DNA from: Pseudomonas helleri
GTDB taxonomy: Bacteria > Pseudomonadota > Gammaproteobacteria > Pseudomonadales > Pseudomonadaceae
Reading direction: 5' to 3'
NCBI RefSeq assembly: GCF_001043025.1
Contig: NZ_JYLD01000006.1
Location: 62,001 to 126,000, forward strand
DNA: 64,000 bases
Under the pieces are notes generated by a model. That model made no database searches and was not told the DNA's origin. It saw only the letters and a list, made by a program, of their open reading frames with translations. The translations under genes and the position numbers were made by a program. Shown in pieces: positions 8,320 through 16,470 of the stretch (its first letter is position 1; every line of letters begins with the position of its first letter).

Positions 8320-9198
8320 TCAGGCCGGAGCTGCTCCGGTGGTCATTGGCAAGCGCGGGTCGGCGGCCCATTCCTGGAGGGAACCGTCGTAGATATAGAC
8401 GTCGGAGCGACCGACTAATGTAAGGGCCAGGGCCTGCGCGGCAGCAGAAATACCGCCCCCGCAGTACACCACCACGGGTGCCGTGGCCTGCAACAGCGGC
8501 GCCAGCACCTCACGCAGCGCCTGGGGTTCGAGGTAGCGACCGTGTTCATCGAACACACTGCGGGCTGGCACATTGAGGCTGCCCGGAATATGCCCGCGAC
8601 GGGCATAACGGGTCACGGCACTGCCCTCGAACAAACCGGCAGACAAGGCACAGACCAGGGTCGCGGAGCGCTCCCCGGCGAGTACGGCCTCAACGCCTGC
8701 ACGGTCGATCCACAAACCTTCGACAAAGGCTGGCAGCCACTGGCTTGGCTGCGCCGCCTGCGCCCCGCTCTGCTCAGGCAAACCAGCGCGCTGCCAGGCC
8801 CTGAAACCGCCGTCCAGCACCTGGCTGTGCAGGCCGACACTGCGCAGCATCCACCACAGCCGCGCCGCCCAGAATCCGTCATTGCGGTCGTAGATCACCA
8901 CCCTTCGTTGCGGGCTGATGCCCAGTTGCGTCAAGCCGTCCGCCAACTGCGCAATGTCCGGCAAGGCAAAACTGAACGACGCTTGCTGATTTGCCAGAGC
9001 GCCGTACAGGTCGGCATGCAACGCCCCCGGAATGTGCGCTTGCAGCCAGCCGTAACGGCCGCTGCGCACCTGATAGTCACCATCAAAACGCGGTGCAGGC
9101 AGTTCAACCGTGGCATCGATGATCAACAGATCCGGGTCGTTCAACGCCGCGTGCAGGGCCTGCGGGCTGATCAACGGGCTGTTCGCGACAAGGCTCAT
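8320..9198 (-). CDS. Two-domain rhodanese-type sulfurtransferase
   Basis: 292 residues with two rhodanese domains. The first (about 12-140) contains the structural HIPGALHADLYGAL motif. The second (about 160-285) carries RRGHIPGSLNVPA and the active-site loop YCGGGISAAA with C246 as the persulfide-forming cysteine. The loop differs from thiosulfate sulfurtransferase (CRKGVT) and 3-mercaptopyruvate sulfurtransferase (CGSGVT), so donor specificity is open. It overlaps the kinase gene upstream by four bases and precedes the TonB receptor by 127 nt. In a vitamin-salvage setting it could supply sulfur, for example to a thiazole moiety, but that is inference. Confidence 0.85.
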   Translation of the reverse strand: MSLVANSPLISPQALHAALNDPDLLIIDATVELPAPRFDGDYQVRSGRYGWLQAHIPGALHADLYGALANQQASFSFALPDIAQLADGLTQLGISPQRRVVIYDRNDGFWAARLWWMLRSVGLHSQVLDGGFRAWQRAGLPEQSGAQAAQPSQWLPAFVEGLWIDRAGVEAVLAGERSATLVCALSAGLFEGSAVTRYARRGHIPGSLNVPARSVFDEHGRYLEPQALREVLAPLLQATAPVVVYCGGGISAAAQALALTLVGRSDVYIYDGSLQEWAADPRLPMTTGAAPA

Positions 9199-10361
9199 GG
9201 TTGCTCACCCTCTTCAGCGCGAGCGGCCAAATCGTGCAGATGGGCCAGCAGGCGTTGACCTTCTGCGCCGTTAAACCAGCGCGTGTGGCCGATCAAGTAA
9301 GCCTCGTAAGCCACCGTGGCATTGGCCTCGGAACCGACGATGCCCTGGTAATAGGCGACTTCTGACAACGCAAAGTCGGTGTGCACCAACGGCAGCAAGG
9401 CCGCCAGGGTCAGCAAGTCCTGGGCCGACAAAGGCCGCACACTGCTGTAGCCCTGCAAAATGGCGTCGACCGACTCCAGCGAGGCAGCAGCGCGGCCGCC
9501 GATGTCCAGATCCAGCCAGGGAATGCTGTTGCGCTCCACAGCCGTGGCCAGATCGAACAAGGCAAAGGTCTGATCCGCCAAACCAAAATCCAGCACGCTA
9601 CTGACCTGGCTGTCTGGCTGCGTGGTGTCCCAGAGCAAATTGGAGGCATGCCAGTCGTTGTGGGTCCACAAGGGCTGTTGCGTGGCGAGTAACGGATACA
9701 ACTGCTGATGAAACGGCAGATGCAGGCTTTGCAGGTCAGCACGCCAATCGCGCTGGCTCAAGTACGCCGCCAGTGCCGGATCATTCACGCAGGCCGCTTC
9801 AATGGCGGCAATCGGGTCGGGCTGGCTGAACAGACGGAAGTTGGCCAACAGCACCGGCGCCTGACGCGGCGGCGCAGTAAACCCGCTGGCAGCGTCATGC
9901 AAACGGGCCAGGCTCTGCCCGGCTGCCCAGGCATGTTGATACGCCTGAAACGGCGTCCACGACAGCGCCTCACGGTAGAGGTCTTGCCCGGCAGCGATCT
10001 GATGCACTTCATACGTCCACTCGCCAAGGGCAATGGCCGTGTCGCCCTCAGCACTGCTCAGCACCTGGGCCACCGGCGCGCCGTTGCCACGCAGATGGGC
10101 CATAAAGCGATGCTCTTCGCGCAACCACTCCGGCTCACGCACCGAGCGGTGATGACGTTTGACAAACAACGGCTGCTCACTGGTGGTGATCAGGCAGGCC
10201 GCCGAGAAAGGACGCGGGCTGTGCCAGTTGACCTCATGCAGACCGCCGACCGCCGGGTAGTGACTGAGCAACTGCTCAATCGCCGCATCGCCAATCGCGG
10301 GCCAGTCGGCTTGTACCGGTTCCAGTCCCACGCCATGAGCACTGCTGCGCGCGTCTGCCAT
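9195..10361 (-). CDS. APH/choline-kinase-type phosphotransferase
   Basis: 388 residues with the aminoglycoside phosphotransferase fold. Visible are a probable ATP-binding lysine (LFVKRHH, K68), the catalytic loop HNDWHASN (H234, D236, N241) and the metal-binding DFG (258-260). Relatives phosphorylate choline, homoserine, thiamine, fructosamine or aminoglycosides. In this operon, next to transport genes, it would trap an imported alcohol as its phosphate. A thiamine or hydroxymethylpyrimidine kinase is the most economical guess but is not demonstrated. Overlaps of four bases or less on both sides (ATGA type) show tight operon coupling. An antibiotic-resistance role is unlikely given the context. 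Confidence 0.82.
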   Translation of the reverse strand: MADARSSAHGVGLEPVQADWPAIGDAAIEQLLSHYPAVGGLHEVNWHSPRPFSAACLITTSEQPLFVKRHHRSVREPEWLREEHRFMAHLRGNGAPVAQVLSSAEGDTAIALGEWTYEVHQIAAGQDLYREALSWTPFQAYQHAWAAGQSLARLHDAASGFTAPPRQAPVLLANFRLFSQPDPIAAIEAACVNDPALAAYLSQRDWRADLQSLHLPFHQQLYPLLATQQPLWTHNDWHASNLLWDTTQPDSQVSSVLDFGLADQTFALFDLATAVERNSIPWLDLDIGGRAAASLESVDAILQGYSSVRPLSAQDLLTLAALLPLVHTDFALSEVAYYQGIVGSEANATVAYEAYLIGHTRWFNGAEGQRLLAHLHDLAARAEEGEQP

Positions 10362-11278
10362 CAGACCGTCTCCGGCAGGTAGGCATTGGTGGTTGCACCA
10401 CGCCAGGCATCCGCGTCGTTCAGCACCTGATGCTCATGCAGCCACTGAGCATAAGGTTGCAGCAGGCTTTCACGCTGCTCGCCCCAACGGCCCTGGTGCA
10501 GCCAGGTCGGGGCGATGTGCTGCAAAGACTGCGCGAGCAGTTCACGGGGAAAATACGGCGTGGCGAGTTCGTAAGCCTGCAACACGCTCAGCGGGTCTTG
10601 CGCGGCGGCCAGATAACCGCGAGCGGTGACGGCCAGGAAGGCGCGGGTCAATTCAGGGTCAGCAGCCAGGGTGTCTTCGTGGGCGCCGAGCAAATAGCTG
10701 TGATACGCCGGGGCACCGATGTCATCCACCGGCCACACCACGCGACGCTCTTCGCCAACCGGGCTGGCCATCAACGCTTCCCATGCCCAGTAACCGCCAA
10801 AACTGGCATCGGCGGCACCGGCGGCCAACTCTTCGGGGCGCAGTTCGCGCACGCCGCTGTCGACGATGATGACCGCATCCGGATCGCCGCCATCGGCTGC
10901 CACCAGGTGACGCACCATGGCCAGACCGCGCGGGGTCGGGTTCAACGCCAGGCGGCGCCCGGCCAGATCACGGGGCCGGGTAATGCCCGAATCGGTAAGG
11001 GTTTGAATCGACTCCAGGCCGCGATGGTTGATCGCCGCAATGCCGCGCAGTGGCTGGCCCAAAGCGCGACGAACCAACAAGCGGTTGCTGGGGAACAGAC
11101 CGAAGTGCACGGCTTTGCCAAGCAAGTGATCCAGCGTGTCGCCACGCCATGGGTCATGCACCACCAGTTCGACGTCCAGACCGGCGTCGCTGTACCAGCC
11201 CTTTTCCCGGGCCAGATAAAGCCCGGCCGAGTTCGGCCAGGGGTGGAAATATTCGAGCATTACGCGTACGCCAATCAT
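10361..11278 (-). CDS. NMT1/THI5-like (SsuA/ThiY fold) protein lacking a signal peptide
   Basis: 305 residues of the periplasmic-binding-protein type II fold, with the family opening YFHPWPNSAGLYLAREKGWYSDAGLDVEL and PRDLAGRRLALNP near residue 105. Bacterial ThiY/SsuA proteins normally have a signal peptide and sit with ABC permease and ATPase genes. Here the ATG at 11278 leads directly into the domain, no in-frame upstream start would add a signal sequence, and no ABC transporter genes are present. It may therefore be cytoplasmic, like the THI5 pyrimidine synthases of yeast and Legionella, but the THI5 cysteine-rich CCCFC motif is absent. The protein is the first gene of the operon, 74 nt after a HutC-type operator. 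Confidence 0.8.
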   Translation of the reverse strand: MIGVRVMLEYFHPWPNSAGLYLAREKGWYSDAGLDVELVVHDPWRGDTLDHLLGKAVHFGLFPSNRLLVRRALGQPLRGIAAINHRGLESIQTLTDSGITRPRDLAGRRLALNPTPRGLAMVRHLVAADGGDPDAVIIVDSGVRELRPEELAAGAADASFGGYWAWEALMASPVGEERRVVWPVDDIGAPAYHSYLLGAHEDTLAADPELTRAFLAVTARGYLAAAQDPLSVLQAYELATPYFPRELLAQSLQHIAPTWLHQGRWGEQRESLLQPYAQWLHEHQVLNDADAWRGATTNAYLPETV

Positions 11279-11351
11279 TACCGCGCTCCTGCCCTGCCAC
11301 TCAACGGTGAAGGGCGCTGTTTTTTGAGTAGGCGATTTATAAAGGTGAAAT

Positions 11352-11363
11352 CTGGTCTATACC
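11352..11363. promoter_or_regulatory. Putative HutC/GntR (UTRA) operator
   Basis: TGGTCTATACCA lies 74 bases upstream of the first gene of the 4.6-11.3 kb operon. Read on the minus strand it is TGGTATAGACCA, which as I recall is the site bound by PhnF and closely resembles DasR/NagR sites. The only HutC-type regulator in the window is the last gene of this operon, so it is the obvious candidate binder. Confidence 0.55.
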
Positions 11364-11399
11364 AATATCGTTTTTTGCTATGGATATAGCTGTTTTGGT

Positions 11400-11827
11400 T
11401 TTGCTGGTGCCATGTACCCCGGTGCGTAGTAGGGGCCGCCCCGTCTACGACGCCGTGCTGTCGCGCAGCAAACAGGACACTGTAGTCGCTGACGAGGTAC
11501 GAAGGCTGCGATCGGCTGCGTGCAGCCGTAAAACCATCCACCTCCGGATTCTTGGGTACATATCCATTGCTGCGGCAACGGCTACTTAGGGTTCCGCCCT
11601 TACGGCGCGTCACTTTGAAAGCGCAAAGTAACCAAACGCTTTTTGCCCCAACCCCTCGGTGCCTCGCTGAGGCTCGGCATGCCCTCACCACAGGCCTTGC
11701 TCCGTGGGCCCGCCGCGATCGGCCATCCATGGCCGTGTCGCGGCTAGCGTGGTTTAACGGGGCCTCTTAGATCAAGATCAAAAGCCAGATCAAGATCAAA
11801 AGATCGCGAGGCAAGCTCGCTCCTACG
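11400..11827. repeat. Repeat-dense intergenic region (composite repeat, KVTRRKGGT-type repeat, REP arm)
   Basis: 11415-11500 resembles part of the composite repeat (GACGCCGTGCTGTCGCGCAGCAAACAGGAC). 11520-11765 is a second block that, translated on the minus strand, gives KVTRRKGGT and SNGYVPKNPEVDG. I recall this from many annotated short Pseudomonas ORFs that are really a dispersed intergenic repeat. A REP arm (11790-11826) ends the region. No gene is supported here; the 150-codon minus-strand frame (11278-11730) is repeat-derived. Confidence 0.7.
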
Positions 11828-11836
11828 GGGGTTAGT

Positions 11837-12751
11837 TTATAAAGATGCTCGACCCGGCAGCGGTGACTCGCGCAGCAGGTCTATAACGATGCGCACCCGA
11901 GCGGTCATCGCCGGGGACGCTGGCCATACCGCATGAATCGGCAAACCCGGTGCCTGATACGCTTGCAACAACGGCACCAAGGCGCCCGTCTTGATCTGTG
12001 CATCGACCAACCAACCGGGCAACTGTGCCACTCCGTGGCCGTCGAGAGCCGCACCTGCAACGGCTTCCATATCCCCCAGACGCAATCGCGCAGGCAGTTG
12101 CAACAGGCTCGTGCGGCCCGGCAATCCGCTAAAATGCCAGCCCTCGACACGCCCGTTGCGCAGCGTTCCGATGCAGGCATGGCTGGCCAGATCTGCGGGA
12201 GATTGCGGCTGGCCATGCGCCTGCAAATAGGCCGGTGACGCACATACCACCAGGCTTTGGCTGCCTATAGGTCTGGCCGCCAAGGTGGTGCTGTCTTCCA
12301 GCGTACCAATGCGAACCGCCAGGTCGTAACCCTCTTCGGCAAAGTCCACCGCACGGCTGGAGAAGACCACTTCAAGTTCAAGTGCCGGGTACTGCGCTGC
12401 CAATTTCAAGAGCAACGGCGCAATCCAGTAGCGCCCCAGCAAGACCGGAACAGCCACGCGCAATCGCCCGGAAGGCACGCGACGACGCTCACTTAAAGAG
12501 GACTGCGCGCGCTGTAATTCCTCCAGCGCCAGCACGCAGCTGTCATAAAACGCCAGCCCCTCATCCGTCAGCGACAGGCTGCGGGTGGTGCGGTGCAGCA
12601 ATCGCGCGTCCAGCCGTTGTTCAAGCCGCGACACCGCTTTGCCAATGCCCGAAGGTGTCTGCGCCAATTGGCGGGCAGCGCCACTGAAACTGCCGGTTTG
12701 CACAGCCGCGACGAACGCTTGAATACCGGTCAATCCTTCTACTGAAACCAT
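11837..12751 (-). CDS. LysR-family transcriptional regulator
   Basis: 304 residues: an N-terminal winged HTH (IQAFVAAVQTGSFSGAARQLAQTPSGIGKAVSRLEQRLDARL within about 9-50, then LLHRTTRSLSLTDEG) and a C-terminal PBP-like effector domain with SSRAVDFAEEGYDLAVRIG. This matches the CrgA/DhcR-like branch that often controls oxidoreductases or efflux pumps. It is divergent from the DHA2-type MFS gene at 12871, the usual LysR/target layout, so it probably regulates that gene and itself from the 119-nt shared region. No clear T-N11-A site was identified there. Confidence 0.9.
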   Translation of the reverse strand: MVSVEGLTGIQAFVAAVQTGSFSGAARQLAQTPSGIGKAVSRLEQRLDARLLHRTTRSLSLTDEGLAFYDSCVLALEELQRAQSSLSERRRVPSGRLRVAVPVLLGRYWIAPLLLKLAAQYPALELEVVFSSRAVDFAEEGYDLAVRIGTLEDSTTLAARPIGSQSLVVCASPAYLQAHGQPQSPADLASHACIGTLRNGRVEGWHFSGLPGRTSLLQLPARLRLGDMEAVAGAALDGHGVAQLPGWLVDAQIKTGALVPLLQAYQAPGLPIHAVWPASPAMTARVRIVIDLLRESPLPGRASL

Positions 12752-12870
12752 GGATGAGGCCTTTTCTATTTGAGACTTTTAGTCCTGAGAGCTTGGTATT
12801 TATAGCTGAACTGCGGATTAAACCTCACAGTTAAAATACACAAACTTCTTTTGCACGAGTCTTGTCTGCC

Positions 12871-14292
12871 ATGTCTTCTGCTATCAAAACCCACAGCCGC
12901 TGGCTCGCGTTGGGGGGCATTTCCATTGCCAGCTTTCTGGGCTGCATCGACTTCACCATCGTCAACACCGCGATACCGGCGATTCAAACCGAGTTGAATG
13001 CGAGCATCGATCAAAGCCAATGGGTGGTGACGATGTTTGTCATGGCGCTCTGTTCATTCATGGTCGCAGCCGGGCGGCTGGCGGACCTGTATGGCCGCCG
13101 TGGCGCGCTGTATACCGGCATGCTGGTATTTGCTCTGGCGTCATTGGGTGCTGGCTTGTCGACTTCAATCGGCATGCTGATTGCCTGGCGCTTTGTGCAA
13201 GGGCAGGCCTGCGCCGTGCTCTACACCACCTCGGCCAACCTGGTGGCCGAAGCGTTCGCGCCCCGGCAGCGCGGCATGGCCTTGGGGCTTCTGTTTGCCG
13301 CCAATGGCCTGGGGCTGGCAGCGGGTCCGGTTGCCGGCGGGTTACTGGTGGCGGCATGGGGCTGGCGCTCGGTGTTTTTACTCAATGTGCCCTTGATTGT
13401 GCTCGCCTTTGCGCTGTGTCTGGGGCAGTTACAAGCCTCACGCCCACCTGCAACGACGCAAAAGCTCGACATCCCCGGCTTGCTCCTGCTCATGCTGGGC
13501 ATCCCCGGCCTGCTGCTGTTGATCAGCCATGCCGGTGAATGGGGCTGGGGGTCTGTTCAGACGCTGCTGCTGGCGGGGGGAACGGCTGTGCTGCTGGGCC
13601 TGTTTATTCGCATCGAGCTAAGGGCTGAACAACCGTTGGTAAACCTCGGGATTTTTACTAACCGGCGCTTTATAGCGGCCAGTATTGCGACGTTTTGCCT
13701 GGCGTTTTTTTACTGCGCGGCGTTTTTTCTCATGCCGTTGTATCTGGGTTTAATCCGCGGGCAGGACAGCGCGGGCATTGGCTGGATGCTCCTGCCGACT
13801 ACCTTGGTGATGGCTGCAGTATCCCCGCTCGCCGGACGACTGGTTGATCGCTACACCACCACGCCAGTGTTGATTGCGGGGCTGCTGTTTCTGGCGCTGT
13901 CGGCGCTGATTCAGTCGCGTTTTACCCTGAACAGTGATCTGTCCACGGTGTTGCTGGCATTTGCCTGTATGGGCATCGGTTGGGGATGCATGCTCGGCCC
14001 TTCGACCATGGCGGCCTTGTCTTCGGTGCCAGAACAACTGGGCGCAGTCGCGATGGGCACGTCATGGACCTTGCATAACCTGGGCGGCGCGCTGGGCGTG
14101 ACGATTGCTACGGCGCTTTATACCTCGGTGACATCGTCCGCGGGCGTGTGGACACAGGTGGTTTTTTTATCGGGTTTTCAGGCCGCGATGGGCTTGCTGG
14201 TCGGTGTTTCACTAGCAGGAGGGCTGGCAGTGCTGGCATTGAGCCGTCGACCAGGCATGACTGCGCCAGCGCAGACGTGGTCTGGTGAGTAG
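12871..14292 (+). CDS. MFS multidrug efflux transporter, DHA2 (14-helix) family
   Basis: 473 residues, very hydrophobic, about 14 helices. Features are the helix 1 motif CIDFTIVNTAIPAIQ (motif D1-like of DHA2), the loop 2-3 motif A segment RLADLYGRRGALYTG, and motif C-like GPVAGGLLVAAWGWRSVF in helix 5. The family exports lipophilic cations, dyes or antiseptics by proton antiport; SmvA is a known member. ATG 12871 was preferred to the TTG at 12862 because the family begins with a short hydrophilic tail such as SSAIKTHSRW. The divergent LysR gene is its likely regulator. Confidence 0.88.
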   Translation: MSSAIKTHSRWLALGGISIASFLGCIDFTIVNTAIPAIQTELNASIDQSQWVVTMFVMALCSFMVAAGRLADLYGRRGALYTGMLVFALASLGAGLSTSIGMLIAWRFVQGQACAVLYTTSANLVAEAFAPRQRGMALGLLFAANGLGLAAGPVAGGLLVAAWGWRSVFLLNVPLIVLAFALCLGQLQASRPPATTQKLDIPGLLLLMLGIPGLLLLISHAGEWGWGSVQTLLLAGGTAVLLGLFIRIELRAEQPLVNLGIFTNRRFIAASIATFCLAFFYCAAFFLMPLYLGLIRGQDSAGIGWMLLPTTLVMAAVSPLAGRLVDRYTTTPVLIAGLLFLALSALIQSRFTLNSDLSTVLLAFACMGIGWGCMLGPSTMAALSSVPEQLGAVAMGTSWTLHNLGGALGVTIATALYTSVTSSAGVWTQVVFLSGFQAAMGLLVGVSLAGGLAVLALSRRPGMTAPAQTWSGE

Positions 14293-14297
14293 AACAC

Positions 14298-15173
14298 TCA
14301 CTCCAGCTGCTGCTTGATCGCCTGCAAAACGATGCGTGACAAGCGCTCGACAGCCAAGGATCTTTCCGCCTGCTGATAGCGCAAGGTCAAGGCGATGCTC
14401 GGCAGTTCTGGCAGTCCGAGGTGCTGCTCATCGAGCACGCAGGTGCCGGCCTGCATGCCCAGGCGGGTTCTGATGGTGTAGCCCAGACCTGCCTGGGTGG
14501 CGGCTGCCAGGCCGGGCAAGCTGGAGCTGGTGAACGCCACGCGCCAGTCGATGCCTTGACGGCTCAATGCCTCGGTGCCCGCCGTGTGAAACGGGCAAGG
14601 GGTGTCAAACATGATCAGCGGCAGGGGCTCCGCTGCATGGGCTCTCCAGGCGAGCGACTGCTGTTCGGAGCCGATCCAGCGCATGGGTAAACGGGCGATG
14701 GTTTCACTGCGCCGGGCGCCCTCGCCCCACACCACTGCCATGTCCAGCGCACCGGACTCCAGGCGGCTGAGCAAATCGGCATTGCGGGCAATTTGCGCCT
14801 CGACCCGGACCTGCGGATGGGCACGGGTAAATTGCCCCAGCACCGAGGGCAGAAAACCGCTCAAATCTTCTTGCAGGCCGAATCGCACCCAACCTTGCAG
14901 GGACGCCTCTGAAACCGCAAACAGCGCTTCGTCATTCAGGCTCAGCAAGCGCCGCGCATAGTCCAGCAATTGCTCGCCCGCCTGAGTCAACTCAAGCCCC
15001 CTGCCCGCCTTGCGCAGCAACGGCGCCCCCACCTGAGCCTCGAGCTTTTTCATCTGGGCGCTGATGGCCGATGTCGAGCGCGCCAGCTTGTCCGCCGCTG
15101 CCGCAAAGCTGCCGGACTCAACCCCGCAAACGAAGCTGCGCAGTACATCAATGTCGAAACTGACTGGCCGCAT
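14298..15173 (-). CDS. LysR-family transcriptional regulator
   Basis: 291 residues. N-terminal HTH: FDIDVLRSFVCGVESGSF then AAAADKLARSTSAISAQM and LEAQVGAPLLRKAGRGLELT. The effector domain contains DLLSRLESGALDMAVVWGEG. It is divergent from the MFS gene at 15277 and ends just six bases after the convergent MFS gene at 12871-14292. An inverted repeat overlaps its own start (15174-15198), which suits autorepression and control of the divergent MFS gene. Confidence 0.9.
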   Translation of the reverse strand: MRPVSFDIDVLRSFVCGVESGSFAAAADKLARSTSAISAQMKKLEAQVGAPLLRKAGRGLELTQAGEQLLDYARRLLSLNDEALFAVSEASLQGWVRFGLQEDLSGFLPSVLGQFTRAHPQVRVEAQIARNADLLSRLESGALDMAVVWGEGARRSETIARLPMRWIGSEQQSLAWRAHAAEPLPLIMFDTPCPFHTAGTEALSRQGIDWRVAFTSSSLPGLAAATQAGLGYTIRTRLGMQAGTCVLDEQHLGLPELPSIALTLRYQQAERSLAVERLSRIVLQAIKQQLE

Positions 15174-15198
15174 AATTATCCTGTTTTTCGGGATTATT
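15174..15198. promoter_or_regulatory. Inverted repeat in LysR/MFS divergent promoter
   Basis: AATTATCC, a nine-base spacer, and GGATTATT form an imperfect dyad (7 of 8 paired) with the AT-rich character of a LysR recognition site. It directly abuts the LysR start codon (15171-15173) and lies about 80 bases before the MFS start. Confidence 0.4.
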
Positions 15199-15276
15199 TT
15201 AAAAATTAATTGATTTTGCGCACGATCATGGCATGGGACGCTGGCCGCTCACAAGTCACCCAACGGGAGAGCGTCA

Positions 15277-16470
15277 ATGCCACTCAATCAACAACATCGC
15301 TGGAAAGTACTGGCTGCGGGAGTTGGCGCGAACGTTAGTTTTTCCTGCGTGGTCGGCGGTGTACCGGCCACGGCGGTGTATCTGCGCAGCAGCTATCAGT
15401 TGTCGAACAGTGAGCTGGGGCTGGCACTGGGTATTCTCGGGCTCGGCATTGCCGTGAGTGAAATTCCCTGGGGTTTGCTGACCGACCGCTGGGGCGACCG
15501 GCCTGTGCTGCTGACAGGCTTGTTGAGCGCTGCGCTGTCTTTACTCATGCTCGCGGCTTTTGCCGGGCATGCCCCCACCGCGCTGGGGTTATGTCTTGGG
15601 CTGTTCGCTACCGGCGTGCTGGGCAGCAGCGTCAACGGCGCCAGTGGCCGGGCGATCATGCTGTGGTTTCAGGAGCGCGAACGCGGGCTGGCCATGAGCA
15701 TTCGGCAAACCGCCGTGCCCAGCGGCTACGCATTGGGCGCAATCGTTTTGCCCTGGCTCGCCCACACCTATGGGTTCAGCGCGGTGTTTGCTGCTGCCGC
15801 GGCGTTGTGCCTGCTGTGCAGTGGCCTGGTCTGGCGCTGGATTCATGAACCAGAAATCGCCCAGGCCAAGCCTGCGCTCAAGCGTGTCAGCCCGCTGCGT
15901 GATCTGAACGTATGGCGCGCCGTGCTCGCCATCAGCCTGCTCTGCGCACCGCAATTCACTCTGGTGACCTATGCCGTGGTGTTCTTCCACGATGGCGTCG
16001 GCCTGAGCGTGGCGACGGCTTCGTTGGTGCTGGCGGTGATCCAGGCGGGGGCCATTGTCGGCCGTTTGTGGAGCGGCCACTGGACCGATCAACGCAATAA
16101 CCGCCCGACCTTTCTAAAAGCCTGCGCCTTGTTCAGCGCAGCAGCGTTCCTGGGGCTGAGCATCGCCAGCGGCGTACTGCCAATGCCTTCCGCATTGGCC
16201 AGCGTTGTGCTGCCCGTCGTGCTGATCGTTGCCGGTACGCTGGTGTCGATCTGGCACGGTGTGGCCTACGCCGAACTGGCCACCCTTGCCGGGGCCCAAC
16301 GCTCAGGCACGGCCATCGCCATGGGCAACAGCGGCGCCTTCCTCGGATTGTTCCTCGCGCCTCTCGTCGCGTCTACCGCCGTGAGCCAGTGGGGATGGGG
16401 AGCGCTCTGGGCACTCTGCGCAGTGTGCGCGCTGGTGGCGGCCTTGTTATTTACCGTGCAAAACCGGTAG
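15277..16470 (+). CDS. MFS transporter, 12 helices (CynX/NimT-like)
   Basis: 397 residues with about 12 predicted helices and no large loops. A motif-A-like GLLTDRWGDRPVLLTG follows helix 2, and WSGHWTDQRNNRP is the second-half equivalent. Length and helix spacing resemble the cyanate/2-nitroimidazole transporter group, but the substrate is unknown. GGAG is nine bases before the ATG. The last 24 bases overlap the end of the convergent sensor kinase gene. Confidence 0.85.
   Translation: MPLNQQHRWKVLAAGVGANVSFSCVVGGVPATAVYLRSSYQLSNSELGLALGILGLGIAVSEIPWGLLTDRWGDRPVLLTGLLSAALSLLMLAAFAGHAPTALGLCLGLFATGVLGSSVNGASGRAIMLWFQERERGLAMSIRQTAVPSGYALGAIVLPWLAHTYGFSAVFAAAAALCLLCSGLVWRWIHEPEIAQAKPALKRVSPLRDLNVWRAVLAISLLCAPQFTLVTYAVVFFHDGVGLSVATASLVLAVIQAGAIVGRLWSGHWTDQRNNRPTFLKACALFSAAAFLGLSIASGVLPMPSALASVVLPVVLIVAGTLVSIWHGVAYAELATLAGAQRSGTAIAMGNSGAFLGLFLAPLVASTAVSQWGWGALWALCAVCALVAALLFTVQNR

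Noticed and set aside
9195..10361. Aminoglycoside resistance gene
   Set aside because: The protein has the APH fold, but it is embedded in a transport/salvage operon and lacks a resistance context.
11278..11730. 150-codon minus-strand frame with KVTRRKGGT-like sequence
   Set aside because: It falls in a dispersed repeat and is of the type often annotated in Pseudomonas as a hypothetical protein; there is no independent evidence for translation.
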